From NCBI RefSeq assembly GCF_000600975.2, contig NZ_KK088648.1, forward strand, positions 1 through 64,000: a stretch of DNA of 64,000 nucleotides. The letters run 5' to 3'. Under the pieces are notes generated by a model. It had not been told where the DNA came from, did not search any database, and worked only from the letters and a program-made list of their open reading frames with translations. The DNA comes from Limimaricola hongkongensis DSM 17492 (GTDB lineage Bacteria > Pseudomonadota > Alphaproteobacteria > Rhodobacterales > Rhodobacteraceae). The translations under genes were made by a program, and so were the position numbers. Shown here one piece after another: positions 1 through 11,911 of this stretch (its first letter is position 1; every line of letters begins with the position of its first letter).

Positions 1-79
1 CCCCTACCGGCGCGACATACAGACGTTGATCCATCGAAATGAACCGAAGCCGCCCGCATATCTCTTCAGATATCTGCGA

Positions 80-90
80 TGTCAAAGAGC
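80..90 (-). promoter_or_regulatory. boxA-like antitermination site
   Basis: The minus strand reads GCTCTTTGACA, which matches the boxA core (GCTCTTT) that binds the NusB/NusE antitermination complex in rRNA leaders. It lies about 100 bases downstream of the proposed rRNA promoter, as expected. Confidence 0.6.
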
Positions 91-110
91 GTGAAGAAAA
101 CCAAACCAGA

Positions 111-127
111 GCGCCACTCAATGGCGC
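111..127 (-). promoter_or_regulatory. boxB-like hairpin beside boxA
   Basis: GCGCCA and TGGCGC form a perfect 6-bp stem around a 5-base loop. It lies about 20 bases upstream of boxA in the direction of transcription, the usual boxB position. The role is inferred from position only. Confidence 0.4.
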
Positions 128-190
128 CCCGCCCCGCTTCCTTCGGAATGTCGTTCCCGCCGGTGCATCTCTGCGCCGCCGGTGAGGGGC

Positions 191-219
191 CTTCTACCCA
201 TGGGGGCCGCAGGGCGCAA
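191..219 (-). promoter_or_regulatory. Putative rRNA operon promoter (stringent type)
   Basis: On the minus strand a -35 TTGCGC (214-219) is separated by exactly 17 bases from a -10 TAGAAG (191-196). An A-rich block (GAAAAAACC, 222-230, and a further A-run near 244-250) sits upstream like an UP element. A GC-rich discriminator (GCCCC) follows the -10, a hallmark of ppGpp-controlled stable-RNA promoters. It points out of the window to the left. Confidence 0.6.
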
Positions 220-276
220 GAGGTTTTTTCGCCCGAAGGCGATTTTTCTTCACCCGGCCCCTTCCCGCCCTTGCAA

Positions 277-306
277 GACCGCCCCGACCGGAGGGTCGGG
301 GCGGTC
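277..306 (-). terminator. Strong hairpin downstream of the L,D-transpeptidase gene
   Basis: A perfect 13-bp GC-rich stem (277-289 with 294-306) with a 4-base loop lies 18 bases past the transpeptidase stop. It separates that gene from the rRNA promoter. There is no good U-tract on the minus-strand side, so it may terminate only partly or act as an mRNA 3' end. Confidence 0.5.
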
Positions 307-324
307 AAAACAAGCGTCGCGCCG

Positions 325-900
325 TCAGGTGAACCTCGGGTAGAGGAAGACCTTCGTCTCCAGCGGTACCTTGGGGTAGAGGTCGATGATGTGATCGTTG
401 ACCAGTCGGGCACAGCCGTTCGACACGGCCGTGCCGATGGTGCGCGGCGCGTTGGTGCCATGGATGCGCAGATAGGTGTCGCGCGGGCCGTCGAACAGGT
501 AGAGCGCGCGGGCGCCGAGCGGGTTGTCGGGGCCGCCCTCCATGCCGTCTTCCCATTTCTTGTATTTCTCGGGCTCGCGCTCGATCATGTCGGGGGTCGG
601 CGTCCAGCTCGGCCATTCCTTCTTGGCGCCCATGCGGAACACCCCGGTCTCGTAAAGCCCCTTGCGCCCGATCCCGACCGAGTAGCGCATCGCCTTGCCC
701 TCGGGCAGCGTCCAGTAGAGCGCGAAGCGGTTCGGGTCGACGTGGATCTCGCCCGGGTTCATGGTCGCGGGGATGTTCACCATGCGCGGCAGGTATTTTT
801 CGGGCAGATCCGGCCCGGCGCCCTCGTCCTGCGCCGCGGCGCGGCTGCCCAGAATGCCAAGCGCCGTCCCCGCCGCGAGAAAATAACGTCTGTCGATCAT
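325..900 (-). CDS. L,D-transpeptidase (YkuD family), Tat-exported
   Basis: This 191-residue protein is an L,D-transpeptidase, an enzyme that makes 3-3 peptidoglycan cross-links or attaches proteins to peptidoglycan in the periplasm. The N-terminus has a twin-arginine signal (DRRYFLAAG, residues 3-11) and an Ala-rich cleavage region ending near AAAQ. The YkuD catalytic motif is intact: HGTN about 16 residues before SNGCAR, with the nucleophile Cys163. The start at 900 has a GGAGG ribosome site 9 bases upstream; longer reading frames extend into the intergenic region and are not credible. It stands alone, divergent from glgE. The physiological acceptor cannot be read from the sequence. Confidence 0.9.
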   Translation of the reverse strand: MIDRRYFLAAGTALGILGSRAAAQDEGAGPDLPEKYLPRMVNIPATMNPGEIHVDPNRFALYWTLPEGKAMRYSVGIGRKGLYETGVFRMGAKKEWPSWTPTPDMIEREPEKYKKWEDGMEGGPDNPLGARALYLFDGPRDTYLRIHGTNAPRTIGTAVSNGCARLVNDHIIDLYPKVPLETKVFLYPRFT

Positions 901-1213
901 ATCCAATGCCTCCGTCGGCAAAATCAACGGGACGGGAGGAGGTTCCCGCGATTTCGCCAGATTTCGAAACGCGTGGCGCCGCCCGGCGCCAGCCTTGGGC
1001 ATGATCTGGCACGCGGGAGCGTTTGTTGACAACCGCGGCACCATCAATCCCGCGTCAGCACGGCCTGACGGCCCGCTCCCGCCCCTTTCTCCCTTCATGC
1101 GGGCCCATGCGCGGCGCGCCACCTTGCGGGCGGAACTCCGGGACGCGCCGGAACCGCCGGGGACCGGCGCGGTTGACCAAAGGGACACCAACCAGGCGGA
1201 GGGACCTTGGTTC
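901..1213. other. Divergent intergenic region, ldt / glgE operon
   Basis: There are 313 bases without a gene. It must hold the promoters of both flanking units. A TTGACA lies at 1026-1031 inside the small palindrome GTTGACAAC, and TTTCGAAA (962-969) and two GGCGCC copies are also present, but no matching -10 could be fixed. The glgE ribosome site (GGAGGG) is at its right end. No ORF here looks real. Confidence 0.4.
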
Positions 1214-3247
1214 ATGCATGACAACGATTTGCGCCCGCACGAGCCGGGCCGCACCGAAGGCGACAGCAGGCGCGAAATGCAGGCCCTGGCGCGTGCGCGC
1301 ATCTGCATCGAAAACCTCGACCCCGAGATCGATGGCGGCCGTTTCGCGGCCAAGGCCGTGGCGGGACGCCCCTTCAAGCTGCGGGCCGATATCTTCGGCG
1401 AAGGACATGACAGCATCCGCGCCGCGCTTTTGTGGTGGCGCCAGGGGTCTGACGACATGCACGAGACCCCGATGGCCTTCGTCGAGAACGACCGCTGGGA
1501 GGGCAGTTTCACGCCGCCCGAAAACGCGCTCTACCGCTATACGCTGATCGCGTGGCGCGACGATTTTCTTGGCTGGCGCAAGGACACCACCAAGAAAATC
1601 GCCGCCGGGCTGAACGTCGATCTCGAAGCCGAGATGGGCCACCGGCTCATCGCCAATTCGCGCGACCATGCCCCCGAGGGCGAGGGGCGCGCCGCACTCG
1701 AAAGCCTCGTGCATGCCACCAATCACGGCAGCACCGAAGAGCGCATGGACATTCTTCTGAGCGAGGACACGCTCGCCGAGATGACCCGCTCGGGGCGGCG
1801 CTACGGCCTGACGCGGCTCGACCGCGATCTCGCGGTCTTCGCCGACCGCGACGTGGCCGCGTTCTCGGCCTGGTACGAGCTGTTTCCCCGCTCCGCCGCG
1901 CCGGGCACCCGGCACGGCACCTTCCGGGACGTGATCGACCGGCTGCCCTATGTGCGGGATCTGGGCTTCGACGTGCTCTACTTCACCCCGATCCACCCGA
2001 TCGGGCGCACCAACCGCAAGGGGCGCAACAACACGCTGACACCCGGCCCCGACGACGTGGGCTCGCCCTATGCCATCGGATCGGAGGACGGCGGCCACAG
2101 CGACATCCACCCCGAGCTGGGCACGATCGAGGATTTCGACGCGCTGGTCGCGGCGGCGCGCGAACAGGGGCTTGAGATCGCGCTCGACATCGCGCTCAAC
2201 GCCTCGCCGGATCATCCGTGGATCAAGCAGCATCCCGACTGGTTCGAATGGCGGCCCGACGGCTCCATCGCCTATGCCGAGAACCCGCCCAAGAAATACG
2301 AGGACATCGTCAATTTCCGCTACTATCTCGAGGATGGCAGCCCCAACGCCCCTTATTGGGAAGCGGTGCGCGACATGTTCCTCTACTGGGCCGATCATGG
2401 CGTGCTGTGTTTTCGGGTCGACAACCCGCACACCAAGCCGTTCCCCTTCTGGGAATGGATCATCGACGAGGTACGCGCCCGCCATCCCGGCGCGGTGTTC
2501 CTGTCCGAGGCCTTCACCCGGCCCAAGGTGATGAAGCGGCTCGCCAAGCTGGGCTACAACCAGTCCTACAGCTACTTCACGTGGCGCAACACCAAGGAAG
2601 AGCTGACCGAGTACCTGACCGAGCTGACGACCGAGGAGTGCCGCCACTACATGCGGCCGAACTTCTTCGTCAACACGCCCGACATCAACCCGTATTTCCT
2701 GCAGACATCGGGCCGCGCCGGGCACCGGATCCGGCTCGCGCTCGCGGCGACGCTGGCGGGCAATTACGGCGTCTACAGCGGTTTCGAGATCTGCGACGCG
2801 CGGCCCCTGCCCGGCAAGGAAGAGTATCTCGACAGCGAGAAATACGAGATCCGCGACTGGAATTTCGACCGCGACGGCCACATCAAGGACGACATCCGGC
2901 TGTTGAACGGCATCCGCCGGCGCCACGCCGCGATGCGCGATTTCACCAATCTCGAATTCTTCGACGCGCATGACGACGCGGTGCTCTGCTATGGCCGCTT
3001 CGACAAGGACACCGGCAGCTACCTGCTGTTCCACGTGCTGCTCGATCCGCATGCGGGGCGCGATTTCTCGTTCGATCTGCCGCTGTGGCGCTTCGGCCTG
3101 CCCGACGAGGCCTCGATCGAGGTGCAGGACGCGATCCACGGCAACCATTTCACCTGGCACGGCAAGGAGCATCGGCTGACGCTCGACCCCGAGGACCGGC
3201 CCTACGCGATCTGGCGGCTGATCCCGCCGGGAGGAGCAAGAGACTGA
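1214..3247 (+). CDS. glgE: GlgE, alpha-1,4-glucan:maltose-1-phosphate maltosyltransferase
   Basis: GlgE extends alpha-1,4-glucan by transferring maltosyl units from maltose-1-phosphate. The 677-residue protein has the N-terminal beta-sandwich domains (roughly 1-200) and a GH13_3 barrel. The nucleophile is Asp403 in RVDNPHTKP and the acid/base is Glu432 in LSEAFTRP. The 29-residue spacing equals that of the characterised Streptomyces enzyme (D394/E423). The ATG at 1214 has GGAGGG about 11 bases upstream. It is the first gene of a coupled operon: its TGA shares one base with the ATG of the treS fusion, which supplies the donor. Family length is about 660-700, so it is full length. Confidence 0.95.
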   Translation: MHDNDLRPHEPGRTEGDSRREMQALARARICIENLDPEIDGGRFAAKAVAGRPFKLRADIFGEGHDSIRAALLWWRQGSDDMHETPMAFVENDRWEGSFTPPENALYRYTLIAWRDDFLGWRKDTTKKIAAGLNVDLEAEMGHRLIANSRDHAPEGEGRAALESLVHATNHGSTEERMDILLSEDTLAEMTRSGRRYGLTRLDRDLAVFADRDVAAFSAWYELFPRSAAPGTRHGTFRDVIDRLPYVRDLGFDVLYFTPIHPIGRTNRKGRNNTLTPGPDDVGSPYAIGSEDGGHSDIHPELGTIEDFDALVAAAREQGLEIALDIALNASPDHPWIKQHPDWFEWRPDGSIAYAENPPKKYEDIVNFRYYLEDGSPNAPYWEAVRDMFLYWADHGVLCFRVDNPHTKPFPFWEWIIDEVRARHPGAVFLSEAFTRPKVMKRLAKLGYNQSYSYFTWRNTKEELTEYLTELTTEECRHYMRPNFFVNTPDINPYFLQTSGRAGHRIRLALAATLAGNYGVYSGFEICDARPLPGKEEYLDSEKYEIRDWNFDRDGHIKDDIRLLNGIRRRHAAMRDFTNLEFFDAHDDAVLCYGRFDKDTGSYLLFHVLLDPHAGRDFSFDLPLWRFGLPDEASIEVQDAIHGNHFTWHGKEHRLTLDPEDRPYAIWRLIPPGGARD

Positions 3248-6200
3248 TGCAGGACCACAGCATGCCCACCGACGCACAGGACGCCCCGATCGATAACAAT
3301 CAGCGCGACTGGTACAAGGACGCGGTCATCTACCAGCTCCACGTCAAGGCCTATCAGGACAGCAATGGCGACGGCATCGGCGATTTCGCCGGGCTGATGA
3401 GCCGGCTCGACCATGTGCAGGAGCTGGGCGCCACCGCCGTCTGGCTGCTGCCCTTCTACCCGTCGCCCTTGCGCGACGATGGCTACGACATCCAGGAATA
3501 CACCGAGATCAACCCGCAATACGGCAACATGGACGAGTTCCGCGGTTTCGTCGAAGAGGCCCATCGCCGTGGCCTGCGGGTGATCACCGAGCTGGTGATC
3601 AACCACACCTCGGACCAGCACGAATGGTTCCAGCGCGCCCGCCACGCCCCCAAGGGCAGCCCCGAGCGCGATTTCTACGTCTGGTCCGACGATCCGGCCA
3701 AGTGGATGGACAAGACGCGGGTAATCTTCAACGACACCCATGACAGCAACTGGACATGGGACCCGGTCGCCGAGCAGTTCTACTGGCACCGCTTCTTCGA
3801 CCACCAGCCCGACCTGAACTTCGACAACCCCGAGGTTCTCAAGGAGGTGCTGCGGGTCATGCATTTCTGGCTCGACATGGGGGTCGACGGGCTCCGGCTC
3901 GACGCGATCCCCTATCTCGTCGAGCGTGACGGCACCAACAACGAGAACCTGCCCGAGACGCATGACGTCCTCAAGGCGATCCGCGCCGATCTCGACGCGC
4001 ATTACCCCGACAAGATGCTCTTGGCCGAGGCCAACCAATGGCCCGAGGACACGCGGCCCTATTTCGGCGATGGCGACGAGTGCCACATGGGATTCCACTT
4101 CCCGCTGATGCCGCGCATGTACATGGCGGTGGCCCAGGAAGACCGGCACCCGATCACCGACATCATCCGCCAGACGCCCGACATCCCCGAGGATTGCCAA
4201 TGGGCGATCTTTTTGCGCAACCATGACGAGCTGACGCTCGAGATGGTGACCGACAAGGAGCGCGATTACCTCTGGGACACCTATGCGAGCGACAAGCGCG
4301 CGCGGATCAATATGGGCATCCGCCGCCGGCTCGCGCCGCTCATGCAGAACGACCGGCGCAAGATCGAGCTTCTCAATTCGCTGCTGATGTCGATGCCCGG
4401 CACGCCGATCCTCTATTACGGCGACGAGATCGGCATGGGCGACAACATCTACTTGGGCGACCGCGACGGCGTGCGCACGCCGATGCAATGGTCGCCCGAC
4501 CGCAACGCGGGGTTCTCCCGCGCCGATCCGCAGCAGCTCTATCTGCCGACGATCCAGGATTCGATCTACGGCTTTCAGGCGCTCAATGTCGAAAGCCAGT
4601 CCAAGGACCCGTCCTCGCAGCTGAACTGGATGCGCCGCATGGTGCAGGTGCGCTCGAACCACAGCGTGTTCGGGCGCGGCGAGATGAAGCTTTTGTACCC
4701 GTCGAACCGCCGCGTGCTCGCCTATATCCGCGAGCACGAGGGCGAGGCGGTGCTTTGCGTCGCCAACCTGGGCCGCGCCGCGCAGGCGGTGGAGATCGAC
4801 CTGTCGGGCTATCAGGGTCGGGTGCCGATCGAGCTTACGGGGCATTCGGCCTTTCCGCCGGTGGGCGCGCTGCCCTATCTGATCACCCTGCCCTCCTACG
4901 GCTTCTACTGGTTCCTGCTCGCGGACGAGGACCAGGCCCCGTCCTGGCACCAGCCGCCGCAGCAGATCCTGCCGGAATTCGTGACGCTGACCACCCGCGA
5001 CGGGCGCGTCTCCTCGGCGATCTCGGGGCGCGACGGGCGGCTTCTGGGCACCGACGTGCTGCCGAAATTCCTGCCGCTGCAACGCTGGTTCGCGGCCAAG
5101 GACGCGCGCATCTCCCGCGTCGGCATCGCGCCGCTGGCCGAGATCGGCGGCAATGGCGCGCTGGGGCTGATCGATGTCGAGGTCGGCGGCGAGACGCAGC
5201 ATTACCTGCTGCCGCTGGCCGCCGTCTGGGGCGAGGACAGCGTGTCCTTCGGCTCCTCGACGCTGGGCTACACCATGGCCAAGCTGCGCAAGGGGCCGCG
5301 CGTCGGCGGGCTGATCGACGGCACGGTGGACGAAACCCTGATGGGCGAGCTGTTCGCGGCGCTGCGCGACGGCCATGAGACCGACACGCCGCGCGGCAGG
5401 CTCGTCTTCGCGCCCAGCGCCGCGATGGCCGAGATCGAGGCGCCGGGCGAGCCGCGCCTTCTCAACGTCGAGCAGTCCAACGCCACCGTCGCCTTCGGCG
5501 ACAAGGCCGTGCTCAAGATCTATCGCCGCCTGCGCGAGGGCCTCCAGCCCGATATCGAGGTGGCGCGCTTCCTGACGGACGTGGCGGGTTTCGACGGCAC
5601 CCCCGCCTATCTGGGCGAGATCGCGCTGCGCCCCGAGGAAGGCGAGACCACGTCGCTCGGCGCCGCCTTTGCCTATGTCGCCAACCAGGGCGACGCCTGG
5701 GGGGCCGTGACCAACGCGCTCGACCGCTACCTGCAGGACAAGGCGACCGGCAACGAGGACCAAAGCCCGCCCTACCTGCCGGTGCTGGGCATCGCGGGCA
5801 CGCTGGGCCGGCGCACCGCGCAGATGCACCGCGCGCTGGCGCATCCGACCGACGATCCGGCCTTTGCCGCCGAACCGCTGGACGGGCCGCATCTTGCCGC
5901 GCTGTGCGACGAGGTCCGGGCCGAAACCGTGGCGATGCTCGACCGGCTCAAGGGCCTGGCCGACCTGCCCGAGCGGGCGGCACAGCATGCCGAGCAGATC
6001 CTCGCACGGCGCGACAGGCTGATCGCGCGGATCGACGCGGTGTCGCGGATGACCCCTTCGGGGCAGCTGACCCGGCTGCATGGCGATTATCACCTCGGGC
6101 AGGTGCTGATGGCGCAGAACGACGTCATGATCATCGATTTCGAGGGCGAGCCGCGCCGCACGCTGGCCGAGCGCCGCGCCAAGGGCCACGCGCTGCGCGA

Positions 6201-6527
6201 CGTGGCGGGCATGCTGCGATCGCTCGACTACGCGGCCTATTCGGCGCTGCGCTGGGCCGAGAACTCCGGCACCGACGGCGCCGAGGCCGAAACGCTGATC
6301 CGCGAATGGCGCAAGGAGGCCATGCGCGATTTCATGACCGAGTACCACGCGGTCATCGCCGACAGCCCCGCCCATCCTGACGACGAGAGCTTTGCCGCCG
6401 CGCTGCTGGATCTCTTCGTGATCCAGAAAGCGGTCTACGAGGTGGGCTACGAGCTTGCCAGCCGCCCGGCTTGGGTGGACATTCCGCTGAGCGGCCTGCT
6501 CGACCTGATCGACGAAGAGGATACCCA

Positions 6528-6531
<4 letters not shown>
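3247..6531 (+). CDS. treS: Trehalose synthase-maltokinase fusion (TreS-Pep2)
   Basis: This 1,094-residue bifunctional protein has an N-terminal trehalose synthase/maltose isomerase (GH13_16, about residues 20-570), with nucleophile Asp219 in LRLDAIPYL, acid/base Glu261 in LLAEANQWP and Asp327 in RNHDE. A C-terminal maltokinase domain (about 640-1090) has the kinase-like motifs HGDYHLGQ (Asp947) and IDFEGEP (Asp964). Together they turn trehalose into maltose and then maltose-1-phosphate, the GlgE substrate. The start overlaps the glgE stop by one base and the stop overlaps glgB by four, so translation is coupled. Length fits other fused TreS-Pep2 proteins. Separate treS and pep2 genes are the rule in mycobacteria. 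Confidence 0.95.
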
Positions 6532-8750
<2,219 letters not shown>

Positions 8751-8863
8751 GACCGCAAAGGCCGGAGCCGGGGCTGCCAAGACCGGCGGCCCACGGCCAA
8801 CTTGTCACGGCGGGCCGGGGGTTTACCGGCCCTGCCGTCCCCCTCTTTCCCCACGGAGTCCGC

Positions 8864-10679
8864 ATGACCGACCTTGCCGATCTGTGCCATCATCACGGGA
8901 TCACCACCGAATACGACGATCCCGACGGCGGCACCCGCCCGGTGCCCGAGGCGACGCTGCGGCTGATCCTGCGCAAGATCGGCGTCGATCCCGACGCCGC
9001 CGCCAGCGGTCCCGCCGCGCCGCAGGAGATGACCGTGCCCGAGGATGGCGTCTGCCACCTGCCCGGCTGGCTCGACCGCGCGCGCCGGCTGGGGGCTGTT
9101 CTGCCAGCTCTACGAGCTGCGCTCGGCGCGCAATCACGGCATCGGCGATTTCCGCGACCTGGCCGAGATGGCGCGCATCGCCGGGCGCGCGGGCGCGGAT
9201 TTTCTCGGGGTGAACCCGCTGCACGCGCTGTTCTGGGGCGACCCGTCCAAGCGCAGCCCGTTTTCCCCCTCGACCCGGAGCTTTCTCAACCCGGTCTATA
9301 TCGCGCTGGATGACCTGCCCGGCCATGACGCCGCCGACATTGATGGCGCCGCACTTCGGGCGGGCGATCTGGTCGATTACGACGCGGTGTTTCCCGCCAA
9401 GCTGGCGGCGCTGCGCGCGGCCCATGCGCGCCAACCCTTCGACGATGACGAAGACGCCTTCGAACGCTTCGTCGAAAAAGGCGGCCAGCCGCTCCATCGC
9501 CACGCGCTGTTCGAGGCGCTCTCGCTCGACATGGCGGGCAAGGGGCACGGCGTCGGCTGGGGCGGCTGGCCGGAGGATCTTCGGGATGTCGAAAGCAAGG
9601 CGGTCGCGGATTTCGCGACGTCGCAGGCGGAAGACATCCGCTTTCATCTCTGGCTGCAATGGCAGGCCGCGCGCCAGCTCGACGCCGCCATGGCCTGCGC
9701 GAAAAAGGCGGGCATGCGGATCGGGCTCTACCTCGACCTCGCGGTCGGCGAGGCGCCCGACGGCTCGGCGAGCTGGGGCGGCGGCGAGGTGCAGATGACC
9801 GGGTTGTCGGTCGGCGCACCGCCCGATGTCTTTGCCTCCGAGGGCCAGAACTGGGGGCTTTCGGCGTTTTCGCCGGGGGGCCTGCGCAAGCACGATTTTG
9901 CCCCCTTCCGCGACATGATCGCGGCCCAGCTGGCCCATGCGGGCGCGCTCAGGATCGACCACGCGATGGCGCTGTGGCAGCTGTTCCTGATCCCCGAGGG
10001 CGAAAGCGCCAGCGCCGGGGCGCATCTGCGCTACCCGTTTGCAGAGCTTTTGCGCGTGCTCGCGCATGAGAGCCGCGAAAAGGAGGCGGTGGTGATCGGC
10101 GAGGATCTCGGCTTCGTGCCGCCGGGGTTCCGCGAGGCGATGCAGGCGGCCAACATCCTGTCCTACTCGATCCTTTACTTCGAAAAGGACGGCGCGCGCT
10201 TCAAGACGCCGCAGGAATACCGGCCCACGGCGCTGGCGTGTCTTTCGACCCATGACCTGCCGGTGCTGGAACGCTGGTGGGCGGGCGAGGATATCGAGCT
10301 GCGCCGCGAGCTCGGCCTCGTGAACGATGCCGACAGCGATGCCCATGCGCGCGAGCGGGCGCGCGAACGCCGCGCGCTGCTCGACGCGATGCGCAGATCC
10401 GGCGCGCTCAGGGGCCGCCTGCCGCGCCGGCGCGAAATGCCGCGCGAGGTGCTGGTCGCCGCCCACCGATACCTCGCGCGGACGCGCGCGGCGCTGGTGG
10501 GGGTGCGGCTGGCCGACATGGTCGGGCCGAAATCGCCCACCAACATGCCCGGCACCGTCGACAGCTATCCCAACTGGCGGCCGCGCGCGCCGCTCGATCT
10601 CGACGACATCGCCACCCATCCCGATTTCCGGGCCGTGACCGCGATGATGCGCCGCGAGCGGCCCCGCGACCCCGGCTGA
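8864..10679 (+). pseudogene. malQ: MalQ, 4-alpha-glucanotransferase, split by a +1 frameshift
   Basis: The sequence encodes a GH77 amylomaltase of about 604 residues, but in two frames. The start (ATG 8864, ribosome site CGGAG 8854-8858) reads correctly to about 9083. The conserved QLYELRS block and everything after it lie one frame over, from about 9087. Removing one C at 9085/9086 restores the conserved R-x-W-G before QLYELRS; removing one G from the run of five at 9091-9095 is an alternative. Downstream motifs are intact: the nucleophile Asp in LRIDHAM, the acid/base Glu in IGEDLGFVP, and STHDLP. It would recycle short maltodextrins in the operon. A sequencing or assembly error is as likely as real inactivation, because no other damage is seen. 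Confidence 0.85.
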
Positions 10680-10704
10680 GCGGGATGACTGAGCGGGCGG
10701 GGCC

Positions 10705-11673
10705 TCAGCCCTGCGAGGCGAGGTCTTCCCCGCCCTGCGCGCCCTGCCCCGCGACGCGTTCGCGGTGCACCACATAGGCGCCCGAGCCGAGAATGATCGC
10801 GGTGCCGAGCATCGTCGGCGCGTCGGGCAACTCGTTGAAGACGAAATAGCCCAGGATCACCGCGCCGACGATTTCGAGATACTGGAACGGCGCCAGAAGC
10901 CCCGCCTCGGAGCGGCGGAACGCCTCGGCGATGAGCAGGAACGTCCCCGCCGACAGCAGCCCGGCCAGCGGCAGCACGCCCCAGACCCACCCCGGCGCCG
11001 ACAGCGCCGCAAACCCCGGCCCGCCCATGAGCCGCACCGCTCCGAATACCAGCAGCGCGATCGCGCCGGCATAGAGCGTGGCGCCGGTCTGGATCGTCAG
11101 CGCCGAGCGGGTGCCCGACACGCCACGCAGGATCACCGCGTTGAGCGCATAGCCCGTGGCCGCCGCCAGCGGCAGCAGCGCCGCCGGGGTGAAACCGTCG
11201 AAACCCGGCCGGATCACCACCAGCGCGCCGAGAAACCCGACGCCCACGGCGGCATAACGGCGTGGGCCGACCTTTTCGCCCAAGAGCGGCGCCGCCAGCA
11301 CCACGAGGATCAGCGGCTCCACGAAGAAGATCGCGATCGCCGTGGCGATCGGCATCACCGCGAAGGCCCCCACGAGACCGGTCATCGTGACGACTGAGCA
11401 CAGCCCCGACAGCACCAGCACCGGCGAGAACATCGGCCCGCGCAGGCGGTGGCGCAGCAGCATTGCCAGCCCGGCGAGGATCGCCCCCTGAAAGCCGAAG
11501 CGCCACAGCACCACCTCGCCGGGCGGCATCGCCTGCGTCAGAAGCTTGGCCAGCGTGTCGCCGACCGGCAGCAGCGCCATGGCGATCGCCATCATGAGGA
11601 TGCCCGTCCCGGCGGCGCCTTGCGCGGCGCGGCGCGGCGGGGCCACGGGGCTCTTGGTGCGGGGGCGGATCAT
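10705..11673 (-). CDS. EamA/DMT-family permease
   Basis: The protein has 322 residues and about ten predicted transmembrane helices arranged as two EamA repeats, the drug/metabolite transporter fold. The substrate cannot be told from sequence; members export amino acids, nucleobases or cryptic metabolites. The ATG at 11673 follows GGGAGA at good spacing; an in-frame ATG at 11691 would add six residues. It lies 24 bases past malQ on the opposite strand and 238 bases downstream of the helicase gene, so it probably has its own promoter. Confidence 0.85.
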   Translation of the reverse strand: MIRPRTKSPVAPPRRAAQGAAGTGILMMAIAMALLPVGDTLAKLLTQAMPPGEVVLWRFGFQGAILAGLAMLLRHRLRGPMFSPVLVLSGLCSVVTMTGLVGAFAVMPIATAIAIFFVEPLILVVLAAPLLGEKVGPRRYAAVGVGFLGALVVIRPGFDGFTPAALLPLAAATGYALNAVILRGVSGTRSALTIQTGATLYAGAIALLVFGAVRLMGGPGFAALSAPGWVWGVLPLAGLLSAGTFLLIAEAFRRSEAGLLAPFQYLEIVGAVILGYFVFNELPDAPTMLGTAIILGSGAYVVHRERVAGQGAQGGEDLASQG

Positions 11674-11911
11674 GGAGGCGTCTCCCAACATGCGCGACCC
11701 ACCTGCGAGGGGCGCGGCTGTCCGGGCGTCCGGGACGGAAATGAAACATGGCCGGGGGTTCTGACGACGCCATCGCCCACCCCGTGACCGGCCATGTCCA
11801 AGGGCTAGAGGAGGCATGACACCGGGTCAAGCGGCGCCATCGGCCCCGGCATGTCCCGGACCCCGGCGCGCGCCCGGCCCCGGCGCGCCCCGGCCTCGAT
11901 GCCGCCACTCC

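Larger units (their letters stand above)
1..185 (-). other. rRNA operon 5' leader (16S gene off the left edge)
   Basis: Read on the minus strand, this stretch runs from just downstream of an rRNA-type promoter through a boxB-like hairpin and a boxA-like element and out of the window. It holds no credible ORF. The order promoter, hairpin, boxA, then about 80 further leader bases is what precedes 16S rRNA in Rhodobacterales. The 16S gene itself is not in the window, so the identity is an inference from the control elements and from general resemblance to such leaders. An intergenic spacer is the alternative, but the promoter upstream argues for a leader. Confidence 0.6.

Noticed and set aside
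79..1029. Long plus-strand frame across the rRNA leader and transpeptidase gene
   Set aside because: It is antisense to a clear YkuD protein, has no domain, and is typical of GC-rich shadow frames.
962..1033. TTTCGAAA and GTTGACAAC palindromes as a sugar-repressor operator for glgE
   Set aside because: Both are short, and no regulator gene or repeated copy supports a site.
9045..10679. malQ read as an intact shorter gene from ATG 9045
   Set aside because: The first residues (SATCPAGSTARAG) are not MalQ-like and the true N-terminus lies in the other frame from 8864.
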